Assembly: GCA_002328485.1 (NCBI GenBank) | Contig: DCUF01000004.1 | Location: 4,769-22,602, forward strand | Direction: 5' to 3' | Length of the DNA stretch: 17,834 bases | Source of the DNA: Deltaproteobacteria bacterium UBA2221 | GTDB taxonomy: Bacteria; Desulfobacterota; Syntrophorhabdia; Syntrophorhabdales; WCHB1-27 | Part shown: positions 1 through 7,637 of the stretch, in pieces | Layout of the letters: every line of letters begins with the position of its first letter | Position numbering within the stretch: position 1 is the stretch's first letter | Position numbers and translations under genes: made by a program | The notes under the pieces: model-generated | Databases searched by the model: none | What the model saw: only the letters and a program-made list of their open reading frames with translations | What the model was told of the DNA's origin: nothing

Positions 1-546
1 GCCACCTGGTGGATCCGCCAGGCCATCGAAAGGGCCATCTGTAACTATGCGCGCACCATTCGTCTGCCGGTCCACGTCTCAACAAGGATAAGGAAGATCT
101 CCAAAACCGTCTATGGATATCTGGAGCGTGAAGGCAGGGAGCCGACGCCCGAGGAGATCGTGAGCGCCACGGAGATCCCCATCGATTTCGTTCGAAATCT
201 CTTTTCCATTGTGACCCAGACCTATTCCATAGAATCCATGTATGAGGAGGATGAGGGCTTTCCTGCCGAGGAAATGATGGGATCGACCCAGGACGAACCG
301 CTCTCGGCCCTGGAACAGTCAAAACGGATCGAGGAGATTGCATCCTGGCTCGACGACCTCCGTGAGGACGAGAAAAAGGTCATCATGATGCGTTATGGTC
401 TTGACGAGGAAGAGCCCCAAACCCTCGAGGCCATCGGCAAAGTCTTCGGCGTAACGAGGGAAAGGATCAGGCAGATTGAAAGCAGGGCCATCGGGAAGCT
501 GAGAAGAATTGTGAAAAGAAAAAATATCGGTCGGGAAATCATATAG
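1..546 (+). CDS. rpoS: RNA polymerase sigma factor, sigma-70 family, RpoS-like (5'-truncated by window edge)
   Basis: The frame is open from base 1 and ends at TAG 544-546, giving 181 residues of the C-terminal two thirds of a group 1/2 sigma factor. It opens inside region 2.4 with ATWWIRQAIERAI, the segment that reads the -10 box. RTIRLPVHVSTRIRKI follows at the region 2/3 boundary, and region 4.2 ends with the helix-turn-helix VTRERIRQIESRAIGKLRR at fragment residues 151-169, which contacts the -35 box. The wording ERAI...RTIRLPVHV is closer to stationary-phase RpoS than to primary RpoD, where one expects RAIADQARTIRIPVHM, but this is judged by eye. The internal ATG/GTG candidates near 160 are not the start. 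The murJ gene follows on the same strand after 105 nt. The family assignment is secure; the RpoS subtype is less so. Confidence 0.85.
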   Translation, partial: ATWWIRQAIERAICNYARTIRLPVHVSTRIRKISKTVYGYLEREGREPTPEEIVSATEIPIDFVRNLFSIVTQTYSIESMYEEDEGFPAEEMMGSTQDEPLSALEQSKRIEEIASWLDDLREDEKKVIMMRYGLDEEEPQTLEAIGKVFGVTRERIRQIESRAIGKLRRIVKRKNIGREII

Positions 547-558
547 AGGCAGGAAAGA

Positions 559-579
559 CAGCTATCAGCTATCAGCTAC
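559..579. repeat. Short tandem heptamer AGCTATC
   Basis: Two perfect copies of AGCTATC (60-66 and 67-73 of the 500s block, i.e. 560-566 and 567-573) plus a partial third copy lie in the gap between the sigma factor and murJ. The tract is too short to be called a functional repeat array. It may be a simple slippage product, and I assign no function to it. Confidence 0.6.
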
Positions 580-651
580 AAGACCTTTGAAACAGAAGAA
601 CCACGATAATTTTCTTGTTGGTCTCCGCCAAGTTCCTGAAGTGGCCACGCT

Positions 652-2157
652 TTGACCCGCTCGTCGGCCAATTACCTCATCCGAAAAGGATCGATCATCA
701 CGCTGATCACGCTGATCAGCAGGCCTCTTGGCTACATACGCGAGGCAGTTCAGGCCTATCTTTTCGGCGCTACTATCCTTGTTGACGCCTTTGTCGTTTC
801 TTTCAACTTTCCGGAGATGATCCAGAACCTCTTCTTCACCGGCGCAACGAGCGCTTTTCTCATCCCTGTCTGCTCACGGTATCTGGCAGATCGGGAGGAG
901 TTTTCCCGTATCTACTCCTTATTTATCAACCTTTCCGTGCTGGTAACGGGAATCGTATCGTTATTTTTCCTGATTTTCAGCACACCCGTCATGGCCCTTA
1001 TTGCTCCGGGCTTCAGCGTAGGCGGGAGGCTTATCGCGAGGAATCTCTTCATTATCATGATTCCTGTTATCTCCCTTCACGCGATTCTGTCCATCATGAA
1101 GGCCTTTCTCAATGCCAAAGAGCAGTTCGCAGCTCCTGAGATATCGGGCATCGTATGGAATATCGTTTTTATCCTCTTTGCCGTGTTTCTTGGCCGCAAG
1201 ATCGGCATCTACAGCCTGGCGCTCGGTGTCAGCGTCGGCGCGGTCGTTCAGATACTTGTTCAGATACCCTATCTGAGAAAGAACGGAATCCACTACACAG
1301 GATTCCCCTCCTTCCGTCATCCATCCGTCGTCGAGGCACGCAGGCTTTTCACCGGAGCCCTTATCGCGACCTCGATCGTCCCGATTAACAGTTTCGTCGG
1401 CAGGATCATCGGGTCATATCTGCCGGCGGGCGAGGTATCCTCTCTTGCTTACGCCTTCCGTATATTCATTCTTCCCTTCAGCCTCTTTGGTGTTCCCGCC
1501 TATACGGTTCTCTTCTCTAAGATATCGGCCCTTTATCACGAAGATGATACAAGGGCCATGTTCTCCCATATAGACAGCGCTATCGTTCTCCTTTGTATCA
1601 CATTGATCCCCTCGACCATCTTCCTCTGCCTATGGGGTGATGTCTTTGTGAAGATTCTCTACGAGCGGGGGGCATTCACCGCCACAGAAACCCACATGAC
1701 ATTCAGGGCGCTGATCGGCTACAGCACGGGGCTCCTCTTTTATGCCCTCTCTATCTGCTTCGTGCGTATCTTCAATGCCTTTCATGATGTGCGGACCCCG
1801 GCTATGATCGGTCTTACCTCCATCGCCCTTAACGGGGTGCTGGCCTTTTTGCTCATGAAGAATTTCGGGAATCTCGGTATATCCCTCGCAACATCCATCG
1901 TCTCACTCTACAATTTTAGCCTGCTCTGCTTCCTGCTTTGTCGCAAAAGAGGCTACCGCCCCTCACCCGAGACCCGTCTGGCCCTCGGAAAATCGGTTCT
2001 CGCCGCCCTCGTTCTCCTCCTTGCCGTCTACGCTGTCCGCAGGGTGCTGTCACCGTCCCAATACCTTCCTCTGGCACTGAGCGTCATCCTCGCCCCCTGC
2101 GTCTACGGGTTCTTTTTCAAGGACGTCCTCGTCTCTTTCTTGAGGAGACGCGCCTGA
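652..2157 (+). CDS. murJ: Lipid II flippase MurJ (MviN family, MOP superfamily)
   Basis: The 501-residue polytopic inner-membrane protein has about 14 hydrophobic segments, the usual size for MurJ. Known role: flipping undecaprenyl-PP-linked peptidoglycan precursor (lipid II) to the outer face of the inner membrane. The N-terminus carries the family signature SRPLGYIREAVQAYLFG (residues about 23-39), followed by QNLFFTGATSAFLIPV, the equivalent of the conserved FAEGAFSAAFVPV stretch. The mid-protein ILYERGAFTATET also matches the family. The start is TTG 652; an in-frame TGA at 637-639 rules out an earlier start, and no good Shine-Dalgarno is visible. It follows the sigma gene by 105 nt and precedes an MFS gene by 61 nt on the same strand, so co-transcription is possible. 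No missing segments are seen. Confidence 0.9.
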   Translation: MTRSSANYLIRKGSIITLITLISRPLGYIREAVQAYLFGATILVDAFVVSFNFPEMIQNLFFTGATSAFLIPVCSRYLADREEFSRIYSLFINLSVLVTGIVSLFFLIFSTPVMALIAPGFSVGGRLIARNLFIIMIPVISLHAILSIMKAFLNAKEQFAAPEISGIVWNIVFILFAVFLGRKIGIYSLALGVSVGAVVQILVQIPYLRKNGIHYTGFPSFRHPSVVEARRLFTGALIATSIVPINSFVGRIIGSYLPAGEVSSLAYAFRIFILPFSLFGVPAYTVLFSKISALYHEDDTRAMFSHIDSAIVLLCITLIPSTIFLCLWGDVFVKILYERGAFTATETHMTFRALIGYSTGLLFYALSICFVRIFNAFHDVRTPAMIGLTSIALNGVLAFLLMKNFGNLGISLATSIVSLYNFSLLCFLLCRKRGYRPSPETRLALGKSVLAALVLLLAVYAVRRVLSPSQYLPLALSVILAPCVYGFFFKDVLVSFLRRRA

Positions 2158-2218
2158 CAGGTATAGCTATGGCAATGGACGGTCGGGATGACGGGTTCCA
2201 GTAGACGATCCATATATC

Positions 2219-3487
2219 ATGCCCGAGAAATACAAAAAGGATTCTCAGTATGCCAAGTTCAGCGCCTACGGCTTCCTCAAAAACCTGAGACTGTTTGAGC
2301 CATTTCTGATCCTGTTCCTGTTGGAAAGGAACCTGAGCTTTACCCTGATCGGCATGCTCTACGCCTATCGGGAGATCATGACCAACGTTCTGGAGGTGCC
2401 AACCGGCATCATGGCTGATGCATGGGGCCGCAGGCGCTCCATGGTACTGTCGTTTCTGGCCTACATTATCTCTTTCCTGGTCTTCTATAACGCCTTGGCC
2501 TACTGGCTCTTGATGGTGGGAATGACCTTTTTCGCCTTTGGTGAGGCCTTCCGGGGAGGGACTCACAAGGCCATGATCTTCGAATACCTGAGGATAAAGG
2601 GTTGGCAGGACCAGAAGGTCGATTACTATGGTCACACCCGTTCGTGGTCGCAGAATGGTTCGGCCGTCTCCGCCCTTATCTCAGCGGGAATAGTCTTCGT
2701 CAGCGGTCGCTACGACGTAGTCTTTCTGATCTCCGCCCTGCCCTATATCATCAATCTGTTCCTGATGCTCTCCTATCCGCAGGAACTCGATGGGGAGGTC
2801 CACAACAACGGCAGCGTCAAGGAGGGTTTCACGGTGATTTGGCAGCGCTTCAAAAGCACATCCAGGGTTTCCGGTGCCCTGCGCGCAACGACCAACGTGT
2901 GCATCTACGACGGGTTCTATAATGCCATCAAGGACTTCCTGCAGCCTGTCATCAAGAGCCTGGCCCTCGCCTCCCCCCTCTTGGTCTTTCTCCACGAGAA
3001 ACAGCGTTCGGCCGTTCTGGTCGGGATCATCTACTGCGGTATCTATCTGATGAGCTCACGAGCGAGTCGGGGGTCTGGCCCCTTCGCCGCTCGATACGCA
3101 ACCCTCACCCGTCCTCTGAATCTTACGATGCTTCTCGGGTTTGGTCTGGGCGTTCTTTGCGGTCTGGCATATCTTGCGGGCTACAATCTTGCCGCCACTG
3201 TTTTTTTCGCCGGCATTTTTGTCATTCAGAACCTGCGATCACCCATGAGCGTAACCTATGTAAGCGATACGGTCCCGCGGGAGGTCCTGGCAACATCCCT
3301 TTCCGTGCGGTCGCTGGTGACCGCGCTGTACACCGCCGTCATGGCCTTCGTGGTGGGCGTTCTGGCGGACCATATCGGGTTGGGCCTTGCCCTGGTCATT
3401 CTTTCTTTTTCCTTGGTGGCGCTAACGCCCCTGTACGCACTAAAGACGGGGAAGACCGCTCTCCCTATGGTGGACACAGCGTCTTGA
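2219..3487 (+). CDS. Major facilitator superfamily (MFS) transporter
   Basis: The 422-residue protein has about 12 predicted membrane helices. Between helices 2 and 3 sits the MFS motif A-like loop GIMADAWGRRRSMVLS (residues about 62-77), after LEVPTG, an arrangement typical of small-solute or drug-type MFS permeases. The second half repeats the topology, with GVLADHIGLG near the end. The start is ATG 2219, without an obvious Shine-Dalgarno. The gene lies 61 nt after murJ on the same strand. The substrate cannot be told from sequence; no adjacent catabolic or resistance gene points to one. A sugar, drug or peptide-fragment exporter would all be compatible. Confidence 0.85.
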   Translation: MPEKYKKDSQYAKFSAYGFLKNLRLFEPFLILFLLERNLSFTLIGMLYAYREIMTNVLEVPTGIMADAWGRRRSMVLSFLAYIISFLVFYNALAYWLLMVGMTFFAFGEAFRGGTHKAMIFEYLRIKGWQDQKVDYYGHTRSWSQNGSAVSALISAGIVFVSGRYDVVFLISALPYIINLFLMLSYPQELDGEVHNNGSVKEGFTVIWQRFKSTSRVSGALRATTNVCIYDGFYNAIKDFLQPVIKSLALASPLLVFLHEKQRSAVLVGIIYCGIYLMSSRASRGSGPFAARYATLTRPLNLTMLLGFGLGVLCGLAYLAGYNLAATVFFAGIFVIQNLRSPMSVTYVSDTVPREVLATSLSVRSLVTALYTAVMAFVVGVLADHIGLGLALVILSFSLVALTPLYALKTGKTALPMVDTAS

Positions 3488-3573
3488 TCCCATTTCCTTG
3501 GTCTCTACCCGGGCTCCATAGAAAGTTCTGTCGAGGGCCACGCTATCAAGGGAACACGGAACTCGTTGTGGTT

Positions 3574-3602
3574 TTGACTTCTGAGGGGACAAAATGTATA
3601 CT
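3574..3602 (+). promoter_or_regulatory. Sigma-70-type promoter for the SPFH gene
   Basis: TTGACT (3574-3579) and TATACT (3597-3602) are separated by exactly 17 bp. Each hexamer matches the consensus at five of six positions. Transcription would start near 3609, giving a 5' leader of about 195 nt before the SPFH start codon. This is the best promoter match seen in the window. Confidence 0.65.
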
Positions 3603-3645
3603 CCTTTTACGACACAATTAAGTAGGAACTGTTAAAACCAAAGGG

Positions 3646-3726
3646 TTCAGGGATTTATAGTCCTTGAAGGGTAGTTGCAAAGTGGCCGGGCCGCCATCAG
3701 AAGCACAGTCTTCCGGTGGCGGCCCG
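3646..3726 (+). promoter_or_regulatory. Structured 5' leader: two stem-loops upstream of the SPFH gene
   Basis: Within the 318-nt gene-free stretch 3488-3805, two stem-loops lie between the promoter and the gene. Stem 1: TTCAGGGA (3646-3653) pairs with TCCTTGAA (3661-3668), 8 bp including one G-U pair, loop 7 nt. Stem 2: CGGGCCGCCA (3687-3696) pairs perfectly with TGGCGGCCCG (3717-3726), and an inner GAAG/CTTC pair (3700-3703/3710-3713) extends it. The weakly T-rich GTTTGTATTTG follows, so stem 2 could be an intrinsic terminator or attenuator, or it could protect the mRNA. The first part of the gap, 3488-3573, holds nothing recognisable. Confidence 0.55.
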
Positions 3727-3805
3727 TTTGTATTTGACGGTGCATAAATACGGCCTTTGGTAAGGCGGCGCTGGCTGTCTCAATAAAGAATGGGGAGGAA
3801 ATGTG

Positions 3806-4666
3806 ATGGACGAAAGAGAACTGTACAGGGCCAAGGAAGCAATGGGATCTGCAATGGGAAGGATACCCAGAAGACCGGTTTTGATTGTAGGGATAATTCT
3901 GTTGATTCTTCTGTTTTTCCGTCCCTTTGTTCAGATAGGGGCGGGTGAAAGGGGCGTTGTACTCAATTTCGGCGCAGTTCAGAACAGAGTGCTGGGCGAA
4001 GGACTGCATGTGAGAATACCCATTGTGCAGACGGTTGTCCATGTGGACGTGAAGGTGCAGAAGTCGGAGTCCGAGGCAGCGGCAGCCTCATCGGATTTGC
4101 AGGATGTCAGTTCGAGGGTCGTCCTCAATTATCACATCATTCCCGATAAGGCGAACGTTGTCTATCAGACCATAGGCGTTGCTTTTAAAGAGAGAATCAT
4201 AGACCCTGCCGTTCAAGAAGTGGTAAAGGCTGTTACCGCCAAATACACCGCAGAGGAGCTAATCACGAAGAGACCGGCAGTGAGCGATGCCATGAAAGCG
4301 GCCCTCACCGAAAGGCTTCTCCTCAACAATATAGCCGTTGATGCCTTCTCCATCGTGGGTTTCAGCTTCTCAAAGGGATTCATGGAAGCCATCGAGGCCA
4401 AGCAGACTGCGGAACAGCTTGCGCTGAAGGCAAAGAGAGACTTAGACAGGATAAAGATCGAGGCACAACAGAAAGTTACCGCGGCACAAGCGGAGGCCGA
4501 GTCCTTAAGGCTGCAGCGCGCCAATATTTCTTCAGACCTGATAGAACTCAGAAGGGTTGAGGCCAATCTCAAAGCAATAGAGAAATGGAACGGAATACTG
4601 CCACAAGTTACCGGGGCGGGAGCAGTACCGTTCATCGGCGTAGGCGGGGCGGAGAGTAAGAAATAG
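3806..4666 (+). CDS. Prohibitin-family SPFH/Band 7 membrane protein
   Basis: This 286-residue protein has one N-terminal membrane anchor (PVLIVGIILLILLFFRPF, about residues 23-40), then the SPFH domain beginning GAGERGVVLNFGAVQNRVLGEGLH. A long Ala/Glu/Lys-rich coiled coil (EAKQTAEQLALKAKRDLDR onward) follows, with a Gly-rich tail. This is the prohibitin layout, and length and order match bacterial prohibitin homologues. Such proteins form ring or scaffold assemblies on the membrane and often associate with FtsH-type proteases or lipid microdomains; no protease gene is adjacent here. ATG 3806 is chosen because GGGGAGGA (3792-3799) lies 6 nt upstream; an in-frame GTG at 3803 is too close to it. 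A strong promoter and structured leader precede it, so it is probably its own transcription unit. An IS3 remnant abuts its stop codon. Confidence 0.88.
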   Translation: MDERELYRAKEAMGSAMGRIPRRPVLIVGIILLILLFFRPFVQIGAGERGVVLNFGAVQNRVLGEGLHVRIPIVQTVVHVDVKVQKSESEAAAASSDLQDVSSRVVLNYHIIPDKANVVYQTIGVAFKERIIDPAVQEVVKAVTAKYTAEELITKRPAVSDAMKAALTERLLLNNIAVDAFSIVGFSFSKGFMEAIEAKQTAEQLALKAKRDLDRIKIEAQQKVTAAQAEAESLRLQRANISSDLIELRRVEANLKAIEKWNGILPQVTGAGAVPFIGVGGAESKK

Positions 4667-5085
4667 AGGGAACAGCCAGATAGGGTGTTGTTATTCGTGT
4701 CGATCAGCTCCCTTTTTTCCTGGAGTTAAGAATCCCGGCCTTTTTTGAGCCACTCCACCTCAACCTTGAGCTGGCCGATCTGCTTTATTTCTTCTTCGTG
4801 GGCTTTGTCCTTCTTAGCCTGATGGGAAGAGAAGAGCGTGGGGAGACTTTCTAAGGCCTGTTTTCTCCACTGGGTGATCTGGTTGGGATGGACGCCATAC
4901 TCGCTTGCCAGTTCGGCGATGGTCTTCTCGTTCTTAAACGATTCGAGGACTACCTCGCTTTGAATGTGTTGTCGTACCGCTTTCTGTGATCTATCATGCT
5001 GCCCTATTCTCCTTCCTGAGTTATATCACTCACAGAGAGGAGGGGTTGTCCACCTTAAGGGTGTGTCCAGATTGTGGGGGGGGTA
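4667..5085 (-). mobile_element. Degenerate IS3-family insertion element remnant
   Basis: Reading the minus strand from about 5085, there is an IS3-end-like stretch (CCCCCACAATCTGGACAC, about 5066-5085), the start of an orfA, and an A6G slippery run (complement of 4739-4746) of the kind used for -1 frameshifting into orfB. After it only a trace of orfB remains (in another frame, ELIDTNNNTLS, near 4680-4715). The rest of orfB and the other end are missing, and the sequence runs directly into the SPFH stop codon. The element is therefore a truncated, inactive relic. The exact left boundary is uncertain. Confidence 0.7.
4726..4997 (-). pseudogene. IS3-family transposase orfA, frameshifted
   Basis: Start ATG 4997 (complement), preceded by a GGAAGGAG-like ribosome site, gives MIDHRKRYDNTFKAR and then a stop. 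One base is missing near 4958-4962: in the neighbouring frame the text resumes as SEVVLESFKNEKTIAELAS, then YGVHPNQITQWRKQALESL. These are the helix-turn-helix region of IS3 OrfA. The reading continues through a Lys/Glu-rich leucine-zipper-like tail (EEIKQIGQLKVEVEWLKK) to TAA 4726-4728. The total of about 90 codons is normal for orfA. The 1-nt deletion breaks it. It could instead be an assembly error, but the missing orfB supports real decay. Confidence 0.75.
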
Positions 5086-5263
5086 AGCATACAACCTCGC
5101 AATTTTTTGACCGCGGGGGGAGCTTGGGGGCACACCTCCAGTGAAGTGGATAGAACTTTCGACGGCAAGCGAATCCTTTTTTGATGATGGGTTTAGAGGC
5201 GGTGTTGAGGGGGGACGGTGGTTGGTACGAGAGGGCCTTCGCAGAATCGTTTGCGGCGAGAAG
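5086..5263. other. Non-coding stretch between IS remnant and terpene synthase gene
   Basis: There are about 180 nt rich in G and T runs on the plus strand, with no ORF carrying a recognisable domain. A plus-strand open frame starting at 5141 is mainly antisense to the downstream gene and shows no ribosome site or family match, so I do not call it. This could be residual mobile DNA; nothing further can be supported. Confidence 0.4.
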
Positions 5264-6328
5264 TTATTTTCTTCTTTTAACCCGCCTGTAAACCCAACAG
5301 AAGAGGAAGAAGAAAAGGACTGCCCCTCCTCCTTCACGGATCATCTTCAAGGCCAGCCTTCGCACCCGGCCCTGGGCCGACACCTTTGTGTCAGCAAGGT
5401 AGAGCCCGACCAGACCGTGGCAGACAAGACGATGAAAACCGGCATGGGGTAGTTCGGAAACGGCTTTGTCGGACTCTTGAAGAAAACGGGTCAGCCGCGA
5501 CACGAGCGCTGAATCACTCTCATAATAGGAACAGAAGTTGAGATCACCGCCGATTTGGTCCTCCTCCTGGTCCACAAGATAATCCATGAGTATGTGGAGT
5601 CCCTGGACCCAGGGGAAATAGGTCCGCCTGATCGCAGATGCCATATCAGCGGAAAAGTTCTGATCGAAAGAGGAGGAAACCAACGCAAAGATCCCGAGTG
5701 TAGAACCGGAACTGGCAGAGAATTCGTACCATCTCAAATCGGGTAGCCCGTCCCGATTGGCTTCAAACCATCGCTGTAATCGATCGACCCTCTCTTCAAT
5801 ACGCACATGCTTATGGATTTGCAGATCGGCATAGTAGCCCTCGAGCTCGTGGAGATACGGTTGAATATCAGGATAGGCAGGCGCTGAGACAAGGACCTCC
5901 TGGCATACTCTCACCAGATCTGCGAGGTAACCTCCGTCTTCGCGCTCGTTTCGATAGCGGTAGTAGTCCCGGAACGGGGCCCCTGGCGTAAGGGCATCGC
6001 GCATGGATTCATGAAGAGCGGCAAAATCGCGAGGGTCCAGTGAGGTGCTTCGATCGCACAGGTTGTCCAGGTAGTCACTGATTGTCTGATAGGCCACGAT
6101 GAAGCGGATTGCTTCATCGCTGCAATCTCCCGCAAGGACCGAGTAGATCCCGCCGCCCTCGCAGTGAAAGGTCTTTTTTTCAATGCTCATCAGGGCCTGT
6201 CGACGAAGCTCAGCATCCGGGATCGCCCTTGCACGGTCGGTCCAGAAGTCAAGCCACCGATGAACGCGAGGGACGACCGAACAGGTGATTCGGGCCGTAA
6301 TAGTCCACGGGGCGACAGGTATTGACAT
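5264..6328 (-). CDS. DUF2600 / YtpB-like terpene synthase (tetraprenyl-beta-curcumene synthase family)
   Basis: This 354-residue protein resembles Bacillus YtpB, which cyclises linear polyprenyl diphosphates (C35 heptaprenyl, and others) to sesquarterpene-type products and has a class I terpene-synthase-like fold. Visible landmarks are the N-terminal VVPRVHRWLDFW, the Asp-rich segment DYLDNLCD (residues 85-92), and LMDYLVDQEED (about 247-257), the second acidic metal-binding-type segment of the family. The C-terminus ends in a hydrophobic stretch (AVLFFFLFCWVYRRV) followed by Arg/Lys, suggesting membrane association. ATG 6328 is chosen because AGGA lies 8 nt upstream and the family alignment begins there; the upstream TTG at 6370 lacks support. 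It stands alone on the minus strand after the IS relic, so pathway partners are not evident. The exact product is unknown. Confidence 0.8.
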   Translation of the reverse strand: MSIPVAPWTITARITCSVVPRVHRWLDFWTDRARAIPDAELRRQALMSIEKKTFHCEGGGIYSVLAGDCSDEAIRFIVAYQTISDYLDNLCDRSTSLDPRDFAALHESMRDALTPGAPFRDYYRYRNEREDGGYLADLVRVCQEVLVSAPAYPDIQPYLHELEGYYADLQIHKHVRIEERVDRLQRWFEANRDGLPDLRWYEFSASSGSTLGIFALVSSSFDQNFSADMASAIRRTYFPWVQGLHILMDYLVDQEEDQIGGDLNFCSYYESDSALVSRLTRFLQESDKAVSELPHAGFHRLVCHGLVGLYLADTKVSAQGRVRRLALKMIREGGGAVLFFFLFCWVYRRVKRRK

Positions 6329-6507
6329 GCACGTAATCCTAAATGGTACCGGGTTATTTGTAAATAGCAAAAGGCCGAGCGCAGCATAGGTTGCGTTCCA
6401 TAAGATCGTCCGGAGGGCGGCGAATAGAGAAAGAACGCCCCACCATGCCGAGGGGTAGGGTCATCGCCCTCCACTCGGTCACGCATGGGCATTCATTCTG
6501 TTTGTCC

Positions 6508-6537
6508 TTGCCCTCAGCCCCGTGGTCCTGGTAATAA
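6508..6537 (+). promoter_or_regulatory. Weak sigma-70-like promoter candidate
   Basis: TTGCCC (6508-6513) and TAATAA (6532-6537) are spaced 18 bp apart and lie about 58 nt before the start of the small membrane protein gene on the same strand. Each hexamer matches the consensus only moderately. This is a suggestion, not a strong call. Confidence 0.3.
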
Positions 6538-6595
6538 GTTACTAGGTCGGCACGACGACATTTCCGATCAAGAAAATCCATTGAGGAGGTGTACC

Positions 6596-6745
6596 ATGGA
6601 CGGGACGGCTAGCGAGGAGGAGAACAAGACAAGGATCAAGAGACCTCCCTTTGTCGGCTTGATTGCCTTTCTTATGGGGGTCCTACTGGGGATCTTCATC
6701 CCCCTCAGCCGCCGGCTGAGAAGACCCGGCTCGACGGAGAAATAG
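6596..6745 (+). CDS. Small single-pass membrane protein of unknown function (49 aa)
   Basis: ATG 6596 is preceded by an excellent ribosome site, GAGGAGGT (6583-6590), 5 nt away, which argues for a real gene despite its size. The protein has an acidic, charged N-terminus (MDGTASEEENKTRIKRPP), one hydrophobic helix (FVGLIAFLMGVLLGIFIPL, about residues 20-38) and a basic tail (SRRLRRPG), predicting an N-out or N-in single-pass inner-membrane protein. It ends at TAG 6743-6745, just before a strong hairpin shared with the convergent ubiE. It is divergent from the terpene synthase gene. I do not recognise a family, and a longer in-frame reading from 6485 has no ribosome site. Confidence 0.6.
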   Translation: MDGTASEEENKTRIKRPPFVGLIAFLMGVLLGIFIPLSRRLRRPGSTEK

Positions 6746-6758
6746 CAGAATCGGAAAC

Positions 6759-6776
6759 GGGCCAGGATTCTGGCCC
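6759..6776. terminator. Bidirectional hairpin between convergent genes
   Basis: GGGCCAG (6759-6765) and CTGGCCC (6770-6776) form a perfect 7-bp stem with the 4-nt loop GATT, placed exactly between the stop of the small membrane protein gene and the stop of ubiE. Neither side has a long T run (the minus side reads GTTTCC), so termination efficiency is uncertain. The position fits a shared terminator. Confidence 0.6.
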
Positions 6777-7568
6777 CTACGCTTTCACGGCCCGGTGGAT
6801 AACGGCGATTCCGTTGGTCATGCGTTCGTAAGTCACGTCGCGGAAGCCCAATCCGCCGAGGATCGATGCCAGACGATCAGCAGACGGAAAAAGCCGAATC
6901 GATTCCGGGAGGTAGGTATAGGCCTTGCGAGTACCTGCAAAAATACTCCCCGCGAGGGGCATCACAACAAAAGAATAGAAGTCATAGAGGGCACCGAACA
7001 ACCGGCTGGTGGGTCTTGAAAACTCCAGGCAGACAAAGGTCCCTCCCGGCTTCAGTACCCGGTGCATCTCGGCAAGGCCCTTTTCCATGTGGGTGAAATT
7101 TCGAATCCCAAACCCGACCATAACACCGTCGAAGGTGTTGTCAGCGAAGGACATGATCTCAGCGTCGCCCTGCACACGTTCTATTCGCTCGCTAAATCCG
7201 CTCCTTTCCATCTTTTCTTTTCCTGCCTGAAGCATGGCGTAATTGATGTCGTAGACAATGATCCCTCCGATGCCACGAGATCGTTTGAGGGCCAGCAGGG
7301 ATAGATCGGCAGTACCGCCGCAGACGTCGAGAATCTTCGCACCCTTCGGGAGGGGCATCCGCTTCACGGTAACCCGTTTCCACCAGTAGTGGAGACCGAA
7401 GCTCAGGAGGGTATTCATGAAGTCGTATTTGCGGGCTATGGATGTGAAGTGGTCACGGACCAAGCGGTCCTTCTCAGCAGCAGAAACCTTGTGATAGCCG
7501 AAGGAATAGTCCTTCCGCTCATCGCCGGTGTCATTTACGCCATGGTGCGACCCTTTTTCCACAGCCAC
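6777..7568 (-). CDS. ubiE: UbiE/MenG demethylmenaquinone (quinone) C-methyltransferase
   Basis: This 263-residue SAM-dependent methyltransferase carries out the last C-methylation of menaquinone (and of ubiquinone where present). It carries the UbiE signature FTSIARKYDFMNTLLSFGLH (residues 41-60), the SAM-binding motif I ILDVCGGTADLSLLA (79-93), the post-motif VQGDAEIMSFADNTFD, and the C-terminal LEFSRPTSRLF...YTYLPESIRLFPS characteristic of the family. GTG 7568 is chosen because GGAGG lies about 6 nt upstream. It has an N-terminal extension of about 20 residues beyond typical UbiE. It follows the truncated PGI gene by 69 nt on the same strand. In an anaerobe-like genome, menaquinone would be the likely substrate. 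Confidence 0.92.
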   Translation of the reverse strand: MAVEKGSHHGVNDTGDERKDYSFGYHKVSAAEKDRLVRDHFTSIARKYDFMNTLLSFGLHYWWKRVTVKRMPLPKGAKILDVCGGTADLSLLALKRSRGIGGIIVYDINYAMLQAGKEKMERSGFSERIERVQGDAEIMSFADNTFDGVMVGFGIRNFTHMEKGLAEMHRVLKPGGTFVCLEFSRPTSRLFGALYDFYSFVVMPLAGSIFAGTRKAYTYLPESIRLFPSADRLASILGGLGFRDVTYERMTNGIAVIHRAVKA

Positions 7569-7637
7569 TGTAGCCCTCCGTCAAGCTGCAGATTATAGCA
7601 GCAGATAAACGACTTATCCAGCGTTGAAGCTCTGCTG

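Noticed and set aside
5141..5452. Plus-strand 103-codon open frame overlapping the 3' end of the terpene synthase gene
   Set aside because: More than half is antisense to the terpene synthase gene, with no ribosome site and no recognisable domain; also too low-complexity (Glu run) to support.
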